Both the position numbers and the translations under genes were made by a program. Of a stretch of DNA of 64,000 nucleotides, positions 34,818 through 44,094 are shown piece after piece. This DNA comes from CALJDF01 sp038121105 (GTDB taxonomy: Bacteria; Pseudomonadota; Alphaproteobacteria; SHVP01): NCBI GenBank assembly GCA_038121105.1, contig JAYONB010000001.1:186001-250000 (forward strand). The letters run 5' to 3'. Numbering within the stretch: the first letter of the stretch is position 1; each line of letters begins with the position of its first letter. The notes beneath the pieces are model-generated. The model saw only the letters and a list, made by a program, of their open reading frames with translations, was not told the DNA's origin and made no database searches.

Positions 34818-35911
34818 TCAAGTCCGTTGGAATCGCCGTCGTCATCGCCGCGCTCGTCGCAGGTTGGATTCTAAGTGCGAATTGGACGGGTGGTGACGGA
34901 AACGCCGCAACCACCCCCAACCCGACGAATGCCGCAGCGGAATCCGCCAAGACCCAAAAGGAAGATCTCCTCGTTGAGGTTAAGACGCTCATGGCCGAAT
35001 CGCGTACGCGCCGGATCGAACTGCGCGGTCGAACGGAAGCATCCCGCTGGGTGGACGTGCGCGCCGAAACCGCCGCGCGCGTTGTCAAAATCAATGCCGA
35101 AAAGGGATCTAAGGTCCGTGCCGGACAGATCATTGTCGCACTTGCCATGGATGACCGCGAGGCGCGCCTTGCCGAAGCGATTGCCAGCGTCCGCCAGCGA
35201 CAGATCGAGTATGACGCTTCGGAGCGTCTGAGCGAGCGGGGTTATCGCGCGCAAACCAAACTCGCCGAAGCCGCCGCCCAGCTCGACCGTGCGTTGGCTT
35301 ATCAGGCGCAGATCGAACTCGACATCGCCAATACGAGAATCAAGGCACCTTTCGACGGCATTCTTGAGCTGAGACATGTCGAAATTGGCGACTATGTTTC
35401 GAAGAACATGGCGGTTGCGCGCGTGGTAGACGAAGACCCCTATTTGGTCGTCGGCCAAATTTCGGAGATCGACGTGCCGTTCTTAAAGGTCGGCGACCCT
35501 GCCCTCGCACGGCTGGCATCGGGACGCATCGTCGAAGGCAAAATCAGGTTCATCGCGACCACAGCCGACGCCAAGACGCGGACCTTCCGCGTCGAAGTTG
35601 AGGTTGCCAACCGCGACGGTCGGCTTCGCGACGGACTCACCGCCGAAATCGAAGTCGAGGTTGATGAGCGTATGGCCCATCATGTCAGTGCGGCAATATT
35701 GACGCTCAACGATGCCGGCGTTCTCGGCGTTCGAGGGGTTGATGCCAACAATAATGTCACGTTCTACCCGGTGGAGATCATCGACGACACCGGCGACGGC
35801 GTCTGGCTCAATGGTTTGCCCGACCGCGTGGATGTCATTTCGGTAGGGCAAGAATTCGTACGCGAGGGCGACCGCGTTCGAACGAAACGCGCCGAGGGGA
35901 CTAGTTCGTGA
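34814..35911 (+). CDS. RND efflux periplasmic adaptor (membrane fusion protein)
   Basis: A 365-residue protein with an N-terminal membrane anchor at about 4-24. A lipoyl/barrel-sandwich half follows (ARVVKINAEKGSKVRAGQIIV). A coiled-coil hairpin spans roughly 115-150, with the second lipoyl half in APFDGILELRHVEIGDYV, then beta-barrel and membrane-proximal domains. It links the inner-membrane pump encoded next (4-base overlap with a GTG start) to an outer-membrane channel, which is not encoded here. Coupling to padR suggests substrate-induced expression. Confidence 0.93.
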   Translation: MIKSVGIAVVIAALVAGWILSANWTGGDGNAATTPNPTNAAAESAKTQKEDLLVEVKTLMAESRTRRIELRGRTEASRWVDVRAETAARVVKINAEKGSKVRAGQIIVALAMDDREARLAEAIASVRQRQIEYDASERLSERGYRAQTKLAEAAAQLDRALAYQAQIELDIANTRIKAPFDGILELRHVEIGDYVSKNMAVARVVDEDPYLVVGQISEIDVPFLKVGDPALARLASGRIVEGKIRFIATTADAKTRTFRVEVEVANRDGRLRDGLTAEIEVEVDERMAHHVSAAILTLNDAGVLGVRGVDANNNVTFYPVEIIDDTGDGVWLNGLPDRVDVISVGQEFVREGDRVRTKRAEGTSS

Positions 35912-38900
35912 ACGCCCTCATCGATGCCGCACTGCGGCGCTCGCGCGTTGTATTGCTTGGCCTTGCCGTCATCCTCGTAGCGGGCCTGGCAGCCTACATC
36001 GAAATTCCGAAAGAGGCCGAACCCGACGTCAACATTCCGTTCATTTACGTCTCGATCAGTCACTCAGGCATTTCTCCCGGCGATGCGGAGCGGTTGCTCG
36101 TCAGGCCGATGGAAAAGGAATTGAAGACGATCGAGGGCATCAAGCTGATGACTTCCACGGCGTCTGAAGGCCACGCCTCGGTGCTTCTCGAGTTTGATGC
36201 CGGCTTTGATGCCGACGCGGCACTCGATGACGTACGAGAAAAGGTCGACATCGCTAAGACCGAACTTCCCGACGATACCGATGAACCCACCGTCAACGAA
36301 ATCAGCACCAGCGGATTTCCTGTGTTGGTCGCCACTTTGTCCGGCGGCGTACCGGAGCGCACGCTGTACCGCATGGCGGAGCAACTCAAAGACGCGATTG
36401 AGACGATCCCCACGGTTCTCGAAGCCAAAATCGTCGGCGATCGTGAGGAGGTGCTTGAGGTTATCGTCGAGCCGATCAAGCTCGAGAGCTACAACATCTC
36501 GAACGAAGAGTTGATCAACGCGATTAACCTCAACAACCGGCTTGTCGCGGCAGGCGCATTGGATTCAGGTCAGGGTCGTTTCTCGGTCAAGGTACCGGGC
36601 TTGTTCGAAACCGCGAACGATGTCTTGGACCTTCCGCTGAAAGTGAGTGAGGACGGCAACGGCGTGGTGTCGCTTGGTGACGTGACGACGGTGCGGCGAA
36701 CCTTTAAGGACCGGACGAGTTACGCCCGGCTCAACGGTCAACCGGCGGTCGCCCTTGAGATCACCAAGCGGGCCGGCACCAACATCATTGAGAACAACAT
36801 TGCGGTGCGCGAGACCATTGCGTTCATTACGTCCGGTTGGCCTGAGAACGTCCAGGTCACGTTCAGCCAGGACAAGATGAAATTCACCCAAACGATCTTG
36901 TCCGAACTGCAAAACAATATCGTCAGCGCTGTGTTGCTTGTGATGATCGTCGTCGTCGCCGCCCTCGGGCTGCGCAGTGGTCTGCTTGTCGGCGTTGCTA
37001 TTCCGGGTTCGTTCCTGCTCGGCATCCTCATCATTACGGTGATGGGCCTCACGATGAACATGGTTGTCATGTTCAGCCTGATTCTCGCGGTTGGTATGTT
37101 GGTCGACGGCGCGATCGTCGTGACCGAATTCGCCGACCGACGAATGGCCGAAGGCGCGAGCAAACTCGATGCCTATGGCGAGGCATCGAAGCGTATGGCC
37201 TGGCCGATTATTGCCTCGACGGCGACAACCTTGGCCGCTTTCGCGCCGCTGCTGTTTTGGCCCGGCATTGTGGGCGAATTCATGGGTTTTTTGCCGGTCA
37301 CGCTGATCGCAACCTTATCCGCCTCGCTTATCATGGCCCTGATTTTCGTCCCGACGCTGGGGTCCTACTTCGGACGAGCAAGTTCGATGACGCCGAAGAC
37401 CGCGGCGCGATTTGCGGCGATGGAAACCGGCGACATCAACAAGATCGGCGGGGTCGTCGGCCTTTACGTCAAAGCGCTACGGTTTTTCGTGCGCCCTGCC
37501 CCCATGCCCTTGATCACAGCGGTCGGATCGGTCGCCTTGTTGGTCGGGGCGATGGTGCTCTACTCGCAGCACGGCACCGGCGTGATCTTCTTTCCCAACG
37601 TTGACCCGGACAACGCGCGGGTTCTCGTTCATGCCCGTGGAAATATGTCGGTTGAAGAACGCGACTCTTTGGTTCGTCGTGTCGAAGACCGCGTGCTTTT
37701 GGTCGATGGGATCAAGACCGTGTACACGCGCACTGGCAATTCCGGCCAAGGCTCAACGGATCCTGCCGACGTCATCGGCACCATGTATGTCGAGTTCTTC
37801 GACTGGGACCAACGTCGTCCTGCCGCGCAGATTCTCACTCAAATTCGCGAAGACACGGCGAATATTCCCGGCGTACGGGTCGAAGCTCGGGAACCCGAGG
37901 AAGGACCACCAACCGGCAAGGCCCTTCGTCTGCAACTCGCGTCGGACGACCCGGAGGCGTTGAATATTTCCGTCGAACGGATCAACGCTGCGATCCAGGA
38001 CCTGCCGGGCCTCATTGATTACGAGGATAGTCGCCCTATTCCCGGCATCGAATGGCGTCTCGCCGTCGACCGGAGCCAGGCCGGTCGCTTTGGCGCCGAC
38101 GTGGTATCAGTCGGCAATGTCGTAAAACTGGTCACCAACGGCATCAAAGTCGGCGACTACCGGCCCGACGATGCCGACGAAGAACTCGACATTGTCGTTC
38201 GATTTCCAGAGAGCGACCGCACCCTCGCCATGCTCGACGAACTTCGTGTCCTCACCGCCAATGGATTGGTGCCGGTGAGCAACTTCGTGACCCGCGATGC
38301 CCAACAGAAGGTTGGAACGCTAGAGCGGGTCGACGGCAGCAGAGTCCTGAAGATCGAATCCGAGGTCCTGCCCGGGGTCCTTCCTGACGATAAGGTTCGG
38401 GAGATCAAGGCAGCACTGGAAAACATCGAGCTGCCTCCCAACGTGTTGGTCTCGTTCAAGGGCCAAGACGAAGAGCAAGCGGCTGCAGCCGATTTTCTCA
38501 GCAAGGCATTCATCGTCGCGCTGTTCATTATGGCGATTATTCTGGTCACGCAATTCAACAGCTTTTACCACGCGTTTCTTATTCTCAGCGCGGTGATCCT
38601 ATCGACGATCGGCGTCATGCTGGGCCTACTCGCGACCGGTCTCCCCTTCAGCATCGTCATGACGGGCGTCGGGATCATCACGCTCGCAGGCATCGTCGTG
38701 AACAACAACATCATTCTGATCGACACGTACCAAATCTTGCGACGACAGGGCATGGATCCCTACGAGGCCATCCTAAGAACGGGCGCTCAACGTTTGCGAC
38801 CGGTTCTTCTGACCGCGATCACGACCATTATCGGACTAATGCCGATGGTGACCGGAGTCGGGATCAACTTCATTACCCGAGACGTCGTCGTCGGCGCGCC

Positions 38901-39096
38901 CTCGACTCAGTGGTGGGTCCTGCTCGCAACGACCGTGGCGTCCGGCCTCGCGTTTGCGACCGTCCTCACCTTGATCATCACCCCTAGCCTGCTCGCGTTG
39001 GGGGTCAAGACCGATCATGCATTGAAAATGGTCGGCGGCTCGCTCCGGCGCGGCAAACGCAATCCTGACGCGGTATCCAACGCCCCGGCCGAGTGA
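35908..39096 (+). CDS. RND-family efflux pump inner-membrane transporter
   Basis: A 1062-residue protein with the 12-helix RND layout: helix 1 at the N-terminus, a porter domain, helices 2-6 near 335-490 and helices 8-12 near 860-1040. TM4 reads VGMLVDGAIVVTEF, so only the first of AcrB's two aspartates is kept. TM10 reads GIVVNNNIILID, with Asn in place of AcrB's lysine, a pattern I associate with NolG/SwrC-like members. It is therefore a proton-driven exporter by homology but with a modified relay. The GTG start overlaps the adaptor stop. No TolC-type gene is adjacent. Confidence 0.93.
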   Translation: MNALIDAALRRSRVVLLGLAVILVAGLAAYIEIPKEAEPDVNIPFIYVSISHSGISPGDAERLLVRPMEKELKTIEGIKLMTSTASEGHASVLLEFDAGFDADAALDDVREKVDIAKTELPDDTDEPTVNEISTSGFPVLVATLSGGVPERTLYRMAEQLKDAIETIPTVLEAKIVGDREEVLEVIVEPIKLESYNISNEELINAINLNNRLVAAGALDSGQGRFSVKVPGLFETANDVLDLPLKVSEDGNGVVSLGDVTTVRRTFKDRTSYARLNGQPAVALEITKRAGTNIIENNIAVRETIAFITSGWPENVQVTFSQDKMKFTQTILSELQNNIVSAVLLVMIVVVAALGLRSGLLVGVAIPGSFLLGILIITVMGLTMNMVVMFSLILAVGMLVDGAIVVTEFADRRMAEGASKLDAYGEASKRMAWPIIASTATTLAAFAPLLFWPGIVGEFMGFLPVTLIATLSASLIMALIFVPTLGSYFGRASSMTPKTAARFAAMETGDINKIGGVVGLYVKALRFFVRPAPMPLITAVGSVALLVGAMVLYSQHGTGVIFFPNVDPDNARVLVHARGNMSVEERDSLVRRVEDRVLLVDGIKTVYTRTGNSGQGSTDPADVIGTMYVEFFDWDQRRPAAQILTQIREDTANIPGVRVEAREPEEGPPTGKALRLQLASDDPEALNISVERINAAIQDLPGLIDYEDSRPIPGIEWRLAVDRSQAGRFGADVVSVGNVVKLVTNGIKVGDYRPDDADEELDIVVRFPESDRTLAMLDELRVLTANGLVPVSNFVTRDAQQKVGTLERVDGSRVLKIESEVLPGVLPDDKVREIKAALENIELPPNVLVSFKGQDEEQAAAADFLSKAFIVALFIMAIILVTQFNSFYHAFLILSAVILSTIGVMLGLLATGLPFSIVMTGVGIITLAGIVVNNNIILIDTYQILRRQGMDPYEAILRTGAQRLRPVLLTAITTIIGLMPMVTGVGINFITRDVVVGAPSTQWWVLLATTVASGLAFATVLTLIITPSLLALGVKTDHALKMVGGSLRRGKRNPDAVSNAPAE

Positions 39097-39102
39097 TTCC
39101 TG

Positions 39103-41007
39103 CTACTCCCCGGGGACCGGCTCGGGTGCCGGCCTGATCGGGGACACCGTCCCGTCATCCGCAGCATCTTCGAGCGCCTTTAGGTGCTCTGCGGCTTCCT
39201 GCTGGCGACGCCACATAGTGGCGTAAAGGCCATCTCGCGCAAGCAGCTCTTCGTGCCGCCCCCGTTCAACGATCGTCCCCTTGTCCAGGACCACAATCTC
39301 ATCGGCATGGATCACGGTGGACAGCCGGTGGGCGATCGTCATCGTCGTTCGGTTACGGGAAACCTCTTGAAGCGACCGCTGGATATCCTTTTCGGTGCGA
39401 GAGTCGAGTGCCGATGTCGCTTCGTCGAAAAGCAATATCTTGGGTCGCTTGAGGATGGTACGCGCAATCGCCACGCGTTGCTTTTCGCCACCCGAAATCT
39501 TTAGACCGCGCTCCCCCACCACCGTGTCGTAACCATCCGGCGTCTCCATGATAAAATCGTGGATGCTAGCCAACTTCGCTGCCGCGACGATCTCATCATC
39601 CGTCGCTTCGGGTCGCCCATAGCGAATGTTGTAACGAATGGTGTCGTTAAACAGCACGGTGTCCTGCGGCACAACGCCGATCGCAGCGCGCAAACTCTCT
39701 TGCGTGACATCCGTGATGTCTTGCCCATCGATAAGGATGCCGCCTCGATCGGCATCGTAAAAGCGATACAGCAACCGCGACAAGGTCGACTTTCCCGCCC
39801 CACTCGCGCCAACGATGGCGACCGTCGCCCCCGCTGGCACTTCAAGCGAAAAATTTTGGAGAATGGGTCGTCGCACGTCATAGCCGAAGCTAACGTTGTC
39901 AAAAACGATCGCCCCCTCGTCGACGGCGAGCGGTTTCGCTGTCGGCGCATCCTTTAGCTCCGACTCGACATCCAGCAATTCAAACATCTTCTCCATGTCG
40001 ACGAGCGACTGTTTGATCTGCCGATAAACGAAGCCCAGAAAGTTCAGGGGCATGAACAACTGCGTCATAAAGGCGCTCACGGCGACGAAGTCGCCCGTGG
40101 TCATACTGCCGTCGACGACGGCGCGACCTGCGATCAGAAGGGCGCCTGACGCGCCGACGCCCATGAGCACCGCCTGCCCGACATTTAGGATAGCCAGGGA
40201 TGAGGTGTTTTTGACCGCGGCATCTTCGTAGCGGCGCATTGCGGTGTCGAAACGGTCGGCTTCCCAGGCCTCGTTCCCAAAATATTTGACGGTCTCGAAA
40301 TTGAGCAGGCTGTCGATCGCCTTGGTCATGGCTTCGTTATCGCTGCGGTTCATCTCCCGACGGTATTTCAAGCGCCATTCGGTGACCGTCATCGTGTAGG
40401 CGATGTAGACCGCCACCGTCGCAAAGGTGAAGAGCGCGATGACCCAGGAATACCGGTCCAGCAAGATAGCCGTTACCAAACCGATTTCGAGCAATGTCGG
40501 GACGATGTTGAACAGCGAAAAGCTGAGTATGAAGTCGATGGCCTTGGTCCCGCGTTCAATGACGCGCGAAAGACCACCGGTCTGCCGCTCGAGGTGAAAC
40601 CGCAAGCTGAGGAGATGGAGGTGCCTGAACGTGCGAAGGGCAACCGCGCGGATGGCATACTGACTGACGCGCGCGAACACGGCGTCGCGCAACTGACCAA
40701 AACCCTGTGATGCGATCCGGGCTACGCCGTACATGACGATAATCGCGACAGGCACCCCGACGGCGCCGACTGCCAGCGGGTCTGCGTCGGTAAGCGCCCC
40801 CAGATGATCGACGGCGCGACCCAGTAATATAGGGACGAAGATCACAGCGACCTTCGAGGCGACAATCAACAAGACCGCCGCAACGACACGCACCCGTAGA
40901 TCCAAACGATGACGCGGCCACAAATAAGGCAACAAATCGGCGAGCGCCCGCAGCTGCCCACCCTTTCGCGTGCCTACGGAATCTGTGTCGAATGTTGTTT
41001 TTGCCAT
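39103..41007 (-). CDS. ABC exporter, Atm1/ABCB7-like (half-transporter)
   Basis: A 634-residue fusion of a six-helix transmembrane domain (about 40-345) and an ATPase domain. Walker A is GASGAGKS, the signature ISGGEKQR, Walker B ILLFDEATSALD, and the H-loop TIAHRLSTV. The DTVLFNDTIRYNIRYGRPEA segment and RQTGGLSRVIERGTKAID in the membrane part are typical of Atm1/HMT1 proteins. Those export glutathione derivatives or thiol-bound metals. The N-terminal ~35 residues are cytoplasmic. It is monocistronic or paired with the LysM gene upstream (90-base gap). Confidence 0.9.
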   Translation of the reverse strand: MAKTTFDTDSVGTRKGGQLRALADLLPYLWPRHRLDLRVRVVAAVLLIVASKVAVIFVPILLGRAVDHLGALTDADPLAVGAVGVPVAIIVMYGVARIASQGFGQLRDAVFARVSQYAIRAVALRTFRHLHLLSLRFHLERQTGGLSRVIERGTKAIDFILSFSLFNIVPTLLEIGLVTAILLDRYSWVIALFTFATVAVYIAYTMTVTEWRLKYRREMNRSDNEAMTKAIDSLLNFETVKYFGNEAWEADRFDTAMRRYEDAAVKNTSSLAILNVGQAVLMGVGASGALLIAGRAVVDGSMTTGDFVAVSAFMTQLFMPLNFLGFVYRQIKQSLVDMEKMFELLDVESELKDAPTAKPLAVDEGAIVFDNVSFGYDVRRPILQNFSLEVPAGATVAIVGASGAGKSTLSRLLYRFYDADRGGILIDGQDITDVTQESLRAAIGVVPQDTVLFNDTIRYNIRYGRPEATDDEIVAAAKLASIHDFIMETPDGYDTVVGERGLKISGGEKQRVAIARTILKRPKILLFDEATSALDSRTEKDIQRSLQEVSRNRTTMTIAHRLSTVIHADEIVVLDKGTIVERGRHEELLARDGLYATMWRRQQEAAEHLKALEDAADDGTVSPIRPAPEPVPGE

Positions 41008-41097
41008 GGCTCACACGCTGGAACGAACGCCCGTCTGAATCGGCGAGCCTGATTGTAGGTAGGGACCCGCCGGCACGAGAGCCAGCGGTTTTTGTCC

Positions 41098-42192
41098 TTA
41101 ATTCGTTGGGGGTATTGCGAAGACCTGCCCCGGGAAGATCATATCCGGGTCGCGAATCTGGTCTTTGTTGGCATCGTAAATCACCGTGAATCTCAAACCG
41201 GTCCCGTAGGTTGCTCGGGCAATGCGCCACAACGAATTTCCCGGTTGGACGATCACCTGCCCTTCCAGCACCACAATTCGCGCAGGTTCGACGCGCGTGA
41301 ACGGCGTCGCCGCACGTGCCACGACCTTACCGCCGCCTTCCACCTGATCGACCCGCAGTTCGTAGTCACCCGGCTTTAGGGTCTCGACGGGCAGCAAAAC
41401 CCAATTGCCCCCACTATCCGTGCGGGAAACCCCGACGAGTTCACTGTCGGCATAGGCGCGCACCTCGGTATCGGGGACGCCGCGGCCCGAAATGACAACA
41501 TTTCCCTTGTCGTCGTAATCCACGATATCCACGCTCACCCCGCCCGGCGGTGCGCCCTTCGTGGCCGCCGCGCCCGGCCCTTGGAGGACACGGCTGGCGC
41601 CTGCCCCGGCACGTGGTGTGAGAACCGCCAGCGGCTGACCTGGGGTCAAGCCGCCTTGTTCGCGATCGGGCACTGCGAGAACCACGACTTGCTCCGAGTC
41701 GACTGCCTCTTGGCCCTCGCGGCGGGCGACGATCGATAACTCGCGCGCACCGGCATCAAGCCGGTGTTGTGGGATCAGTACCCATTCCCCGTTCGGATCG
41801 GCCGTCACCGTTCCGAGCGGCAGTCCCTTGTCGAGCACAGTAACGATCGCACCGGGTTCGGCCCGACCTGCTATTACGGCATTGCCGTCACGGGTCACAC
41901 GAACGACATCAAAAGTCGGGACGACTTTGGGTGCTTCGATTGGCGGAGCCGGTTTCCCGCTACCCGGTCCGTTTGAGCCCGCGGTGACCGGTTCCTGTCG
42001 GCGCTCGCCGGACGGCGTTTCTGATGGCGCCTCCGCGGCCTGCTGCTGTTTCGGGGCACCTTCTGGCGCTTGATCCCCGCTTCTGGGCGCGGCCTGCTGA
42101 CCGCGATCGGCTATTTCTGGTTCGGGCAACAACACCAACGCACCAGCGATGCCGATCGCAATAACAATCGCCGGGATCAGAAATTTCAGCAC
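41098..42192 (-). CDS. LysM-domain protein with two Ig-like repeats, membrane-anchored
   Basis: A 364-residue protein. One N-terminal hydrophobic helix (about 3-22) is followed by a Pro/Gln/Glu-rich linker. Two similar ~65-residue beta units follow: the first around NAVIAGRAEPGAIVTVLDKG, the second around GNVVISGRGVPDTEVRAYAD, each ending in a GEWVLIP/GNWVLLP strand. The C-terminal LysM module includes PGNSLWRIARATYG and DPDMIFPGQVFAIP. LysM binds peptidoglycan, so the protein should bridge the inner membrane and wall. The GTG start has a GAGGTGAGGA site. Similar proteins are common in Rhodospirillales; function is unknown. Confidence 0.85.
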   Translation of the reverse strand: MLKFLIPAIVIAIGIAGALVLLPEPEIADRGQQAAPRSGDQAPEGAPKQQQAAEAPSETPSGERRQEPVTAGSNGPGSGKPAPPIEAPKVVPTFDVVRVTRDGNAVIAGRAEPGAIVTVLDKGLPLGTVTADPNGEWVLIPQHRLDAGARELSIVARREGQEAVDSEQVVVLAVPDREQGGLTPGQPLAVLTPRAGAGASRVLQGPGAAATKGAPPGGVSVDIVDYDDKGNVVISGRGVPDTEVRAYADSELVGVSRTDSGGNWVLLPVETLKPGDYELRVDQVEGGGKVVARAATPFTRVEPARIVVLEGQVIVQPGNSLWRIARATYGTGLRFTVIYDANKDQIRDPDMIFPGQVFAIPPTN

Positions 42193-42274
42193 ACGCCGTC
42201 CTCACCTCGTGGAGTTTGGCTGCGAAACCCTACTACACCTGGGGTCCTTCGCGAAGAGGCCTACTAATACGGCG

Positions 42275-43126
42275 CTACCGGCTTGGAACGCGGTTGGAAA
42301 TCGCCGGGATCGCCTTCAGGTAAACGGCGATCGCCTCGAGATCGTCCGGGGTGAGGTCTTTGAGCCCATGTTGGATGGCCTCATCCATGGTTCCCTGGAC
42401 ATTATCGAAGTCGGGTTTGAAACCGGTTTGAAGCAGATTGACGATGTCCGACCGCGTCCAACTGCCGATTCCGGTGGCGACATCAGGCGTGATGTTGGGC
42501 GCACGCTCCCCCTCCGGACCATCCGGCGTCCCCGCAAGGTACAGATCCTCGTTCAGTCCCCCGAGAACCGATCGGGGCGTGTGGCACTCGCCGCAATGGG
42601 CAGCTGCCCGTACCAAGTAGCGGCCGCGATTCCAAGCGGCGCTCCGGTCGGGATCATCTGTCTCGGGCCCACGCTCGAAATAGAGCTGCTTCCAAAAGAA
42701 CTGGCCGAACCGAAGGTTGAACGGAAATCGCACCTCATGATCCGGTACCCGAAATGCCACCGGCTCGACCGAGAAAAGAAATGCCTTGAGATCGAGGATG
42801 TCGATCTCGGTCAGGCGGGTATAGGCAGGGTAAGGAAAAACAGGAAAATAGTGCTGTCCACTGGGACTCACCCCGTCACGCATCGCGCGCACAAAATCTT
42901 CGTCCGACCAGGCACCGATACCGGTTTCCTCGTCGGGCGTGATATTCGGCGAATAGAACGTCCCGAACGGCGTCTTGATGGCGCGGCCACCAGCGTACGG
43001 TGCCCGACCGGCTTCGAAATCGGTGTGACACCAAACACAGCCGGCCGCCTTGGCGACATATGCGCCCCGCGCCACATTTTGGGCGCTCGCCGAGGACGCG
43101 AACTGCGCGAGCGCTAGCGCAACCAA
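42275..43126 (-). CDS. Secreted dihaem cytochrome c
   Basis: About 283 residues. Two haem sites, CVWCH near residue 30 and CGECH near 175, each head a class I cytochrome c domain with the NITPDEETGIGAWSDEDFV / NITPDVATGIGSWTRSDIV repeats and methionine-bearing tails. This resembles the cytochrome subunits of alcohol or gluconate dehydrogenases, but no dehydrogenase is adjacent. The start is odd: the signal peptide looks complete only if translation begins upstream of the TTG at 43126. No ATG or GTG exists in that frame; a CTG at 43138 has AAGGGA 8 bases before it. Confidence 0.85.
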   Translation of the reverse strand: MVALALAQFASSASAQNVARGAYVAKAAGCVWCHTDFEAGRAPYAGGRAIKTPFGTFYSPNITPDEETGIGAWSDEDFVRAMRDGVSPSGQHYFPVFPYPAYTRLTEIDILDLKAFLFSVEPVAFRVPDHEVRFPFNLRFGQFFWKQLYFERGPETDDPDRSAAWNRGRYLVRAAAHCGECHTPRSVLGGLNEDLYLAGTPDGPEGERAPNITPDVATGIGSWTRSDIVNLLQTGFKPDFDNVQGTMDEAIQHGLKDLTPDDLEAIAVYLKAIPAISNRVPSR

Positions 43127-43178
43127 TGCGAAGCCCAGGCACCAATTCCCTTTGGCGCCTAGGCCCCGTGGTGTCGCT

Positions 43179-43658
43179 TTAGGTTTGTGGTGCGCGATAT
43201 TGTTTATGGCATGCCCCGCATTGCTGGCCCATGGCGCCTAGGTTCTGACCAACGCCCCCCATATCACCAGATGCGGCCGCCGCTGCCAATCGGCTGCTGG
43301 CCTCTTGAAGCGCGGTAATAATGCCCGCCACCTGCTCTTTGTCTTCAAAGAAGGCGGCCTTAAGCCGGGAGGTAGGCTCGCCCGACCCTTTAGGAAACAA
43401 ATCGTCCATCATGCCCGCCAAACCCTCAAGTGCGGCCCCATGCGCGGCAAGATCACCCTTGTTCTCCACCTTGCCCTGCAAAATGGCACCGATCGATCCC
43501 ATGTGGGCCCCGATCGCACGCATCACATTCACCCGGTATTTTACGGCCTCTCCGGCCATTTCACCTTCAACCATACGTTCTTGCGCCTGCGCGCCGGTCA
43601 CGCTCAATCCGACGGCAACGACCGCAGCCGCCAGAATTCGACCAATCCCATAAGACAT
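43179..43658 (-). CDS. Cytochrome c' (class II c-type cytochrome)
   Basis: A 159-residue protein with a signal peptide (cleavage likely after AQA near residue 25). A four-helix-bundle sequence follows, and the haem motif CGACH sits close to the C-terminus, the hallmark of class II cytochromes. The AGGAGG site before the ATG is strong. Cytochromes c' bind NO and are linked to nitrosative-stress protection. The dihaem cytochrome gene begins 52 bases downstream on the same strand, so they may be co-transcribed. I see no other electron-transfer enzyme nearby. Confidence 0.92.
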   Translation of the reverse strand: MSYGIGRILAAAVVAVGLSVTGAQAQERMVEGEMAGEAVKYRVNVMRAIGAHMGSIGAILQGKVENKGDLAAHGAALEGLAGMMDDLFPKGSGEPTSRLKAAFFEDKEQVAGIITALQEASSRLAAAAASGDMGGVGQNLGAMGQQCGACHKQYRAPQT

Positions 43659-43716
43659 TAATACCTCCTACCCCTATTTGTTGGCACGTCGAGGGGCAAA
43701 CACCATGGCGCCGTCG

Positions 43717-44094
43717 TTATTCCGTCGCGGCCTGAATTGTGATCGTTTTGGTAACCTTCCCATAGCCATCAACATTGTCATGGGCCCGAACCATGACGCG
43801 GGACACAGTGCCGGGAATACGGACACCACTCAGCGATCGCGTGAAGGGTTGTTCGTTCACATGCGGGTGGAGGAGCGTGCGAGTGCCAAGTACCCGGCCA
43901 TCGGGCGCCACGACGTCCCACTTATCAGCGTAGTGATCCCAACCCGTGTCGGGATGGCGCACGGTGACGTCAAACCGGTATAGTTCCGGTCCCGTTCGCG
44001 TCATCTTGACGTCCACGACATCGGCGCTCCCCGCGATCGCCACCCCCGGCACACACGACATCGTTAGAGCGAGTAGGAGTTCCTTCACTTTCAT
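43717..44094 (-). CDS. Small secreted protein of unknown function
   Basis: A 125-residue protein with a clear signal peptide (MKVKELLLALTMSCVPGVAIA). A beta-rich mature part of ~105 residues contains a DTGWDHYADKWDVVAPDG segment, and no cysteine pairs or haem motifs are present. The ATG at 44094 has GAGAGGT 9 bases upstream; the GTG at 44106 overlaps that site and is rejected. Its start codon overlaps the ATG of the divergent LOG gene by two bases. A cytochrome c' gene follows on the same strand. I do not recognise the family's function. Confidence 0.75.
   Translation of the reverse strand: MKVKELLLALTMSCVPGVAIAGSADVVDVKMTRTGPELYRFDVTVRHPDTGWDHYADKWDVVAPDGRVLGTRTLLHPHVNEQPFTRSLSGVRIPGTVSRVMVRAHDNVDGYGKVTKTITIQAATE

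Noticed and set aside
42149..43117. Open frame of 322 codons on the plus strand
   Set aside because: It lies wholly opposite the dihaem cytochrome gene, which has two haem motifs; GC-rich codon bias creates long antisense frames and the translation has no recognisable features.
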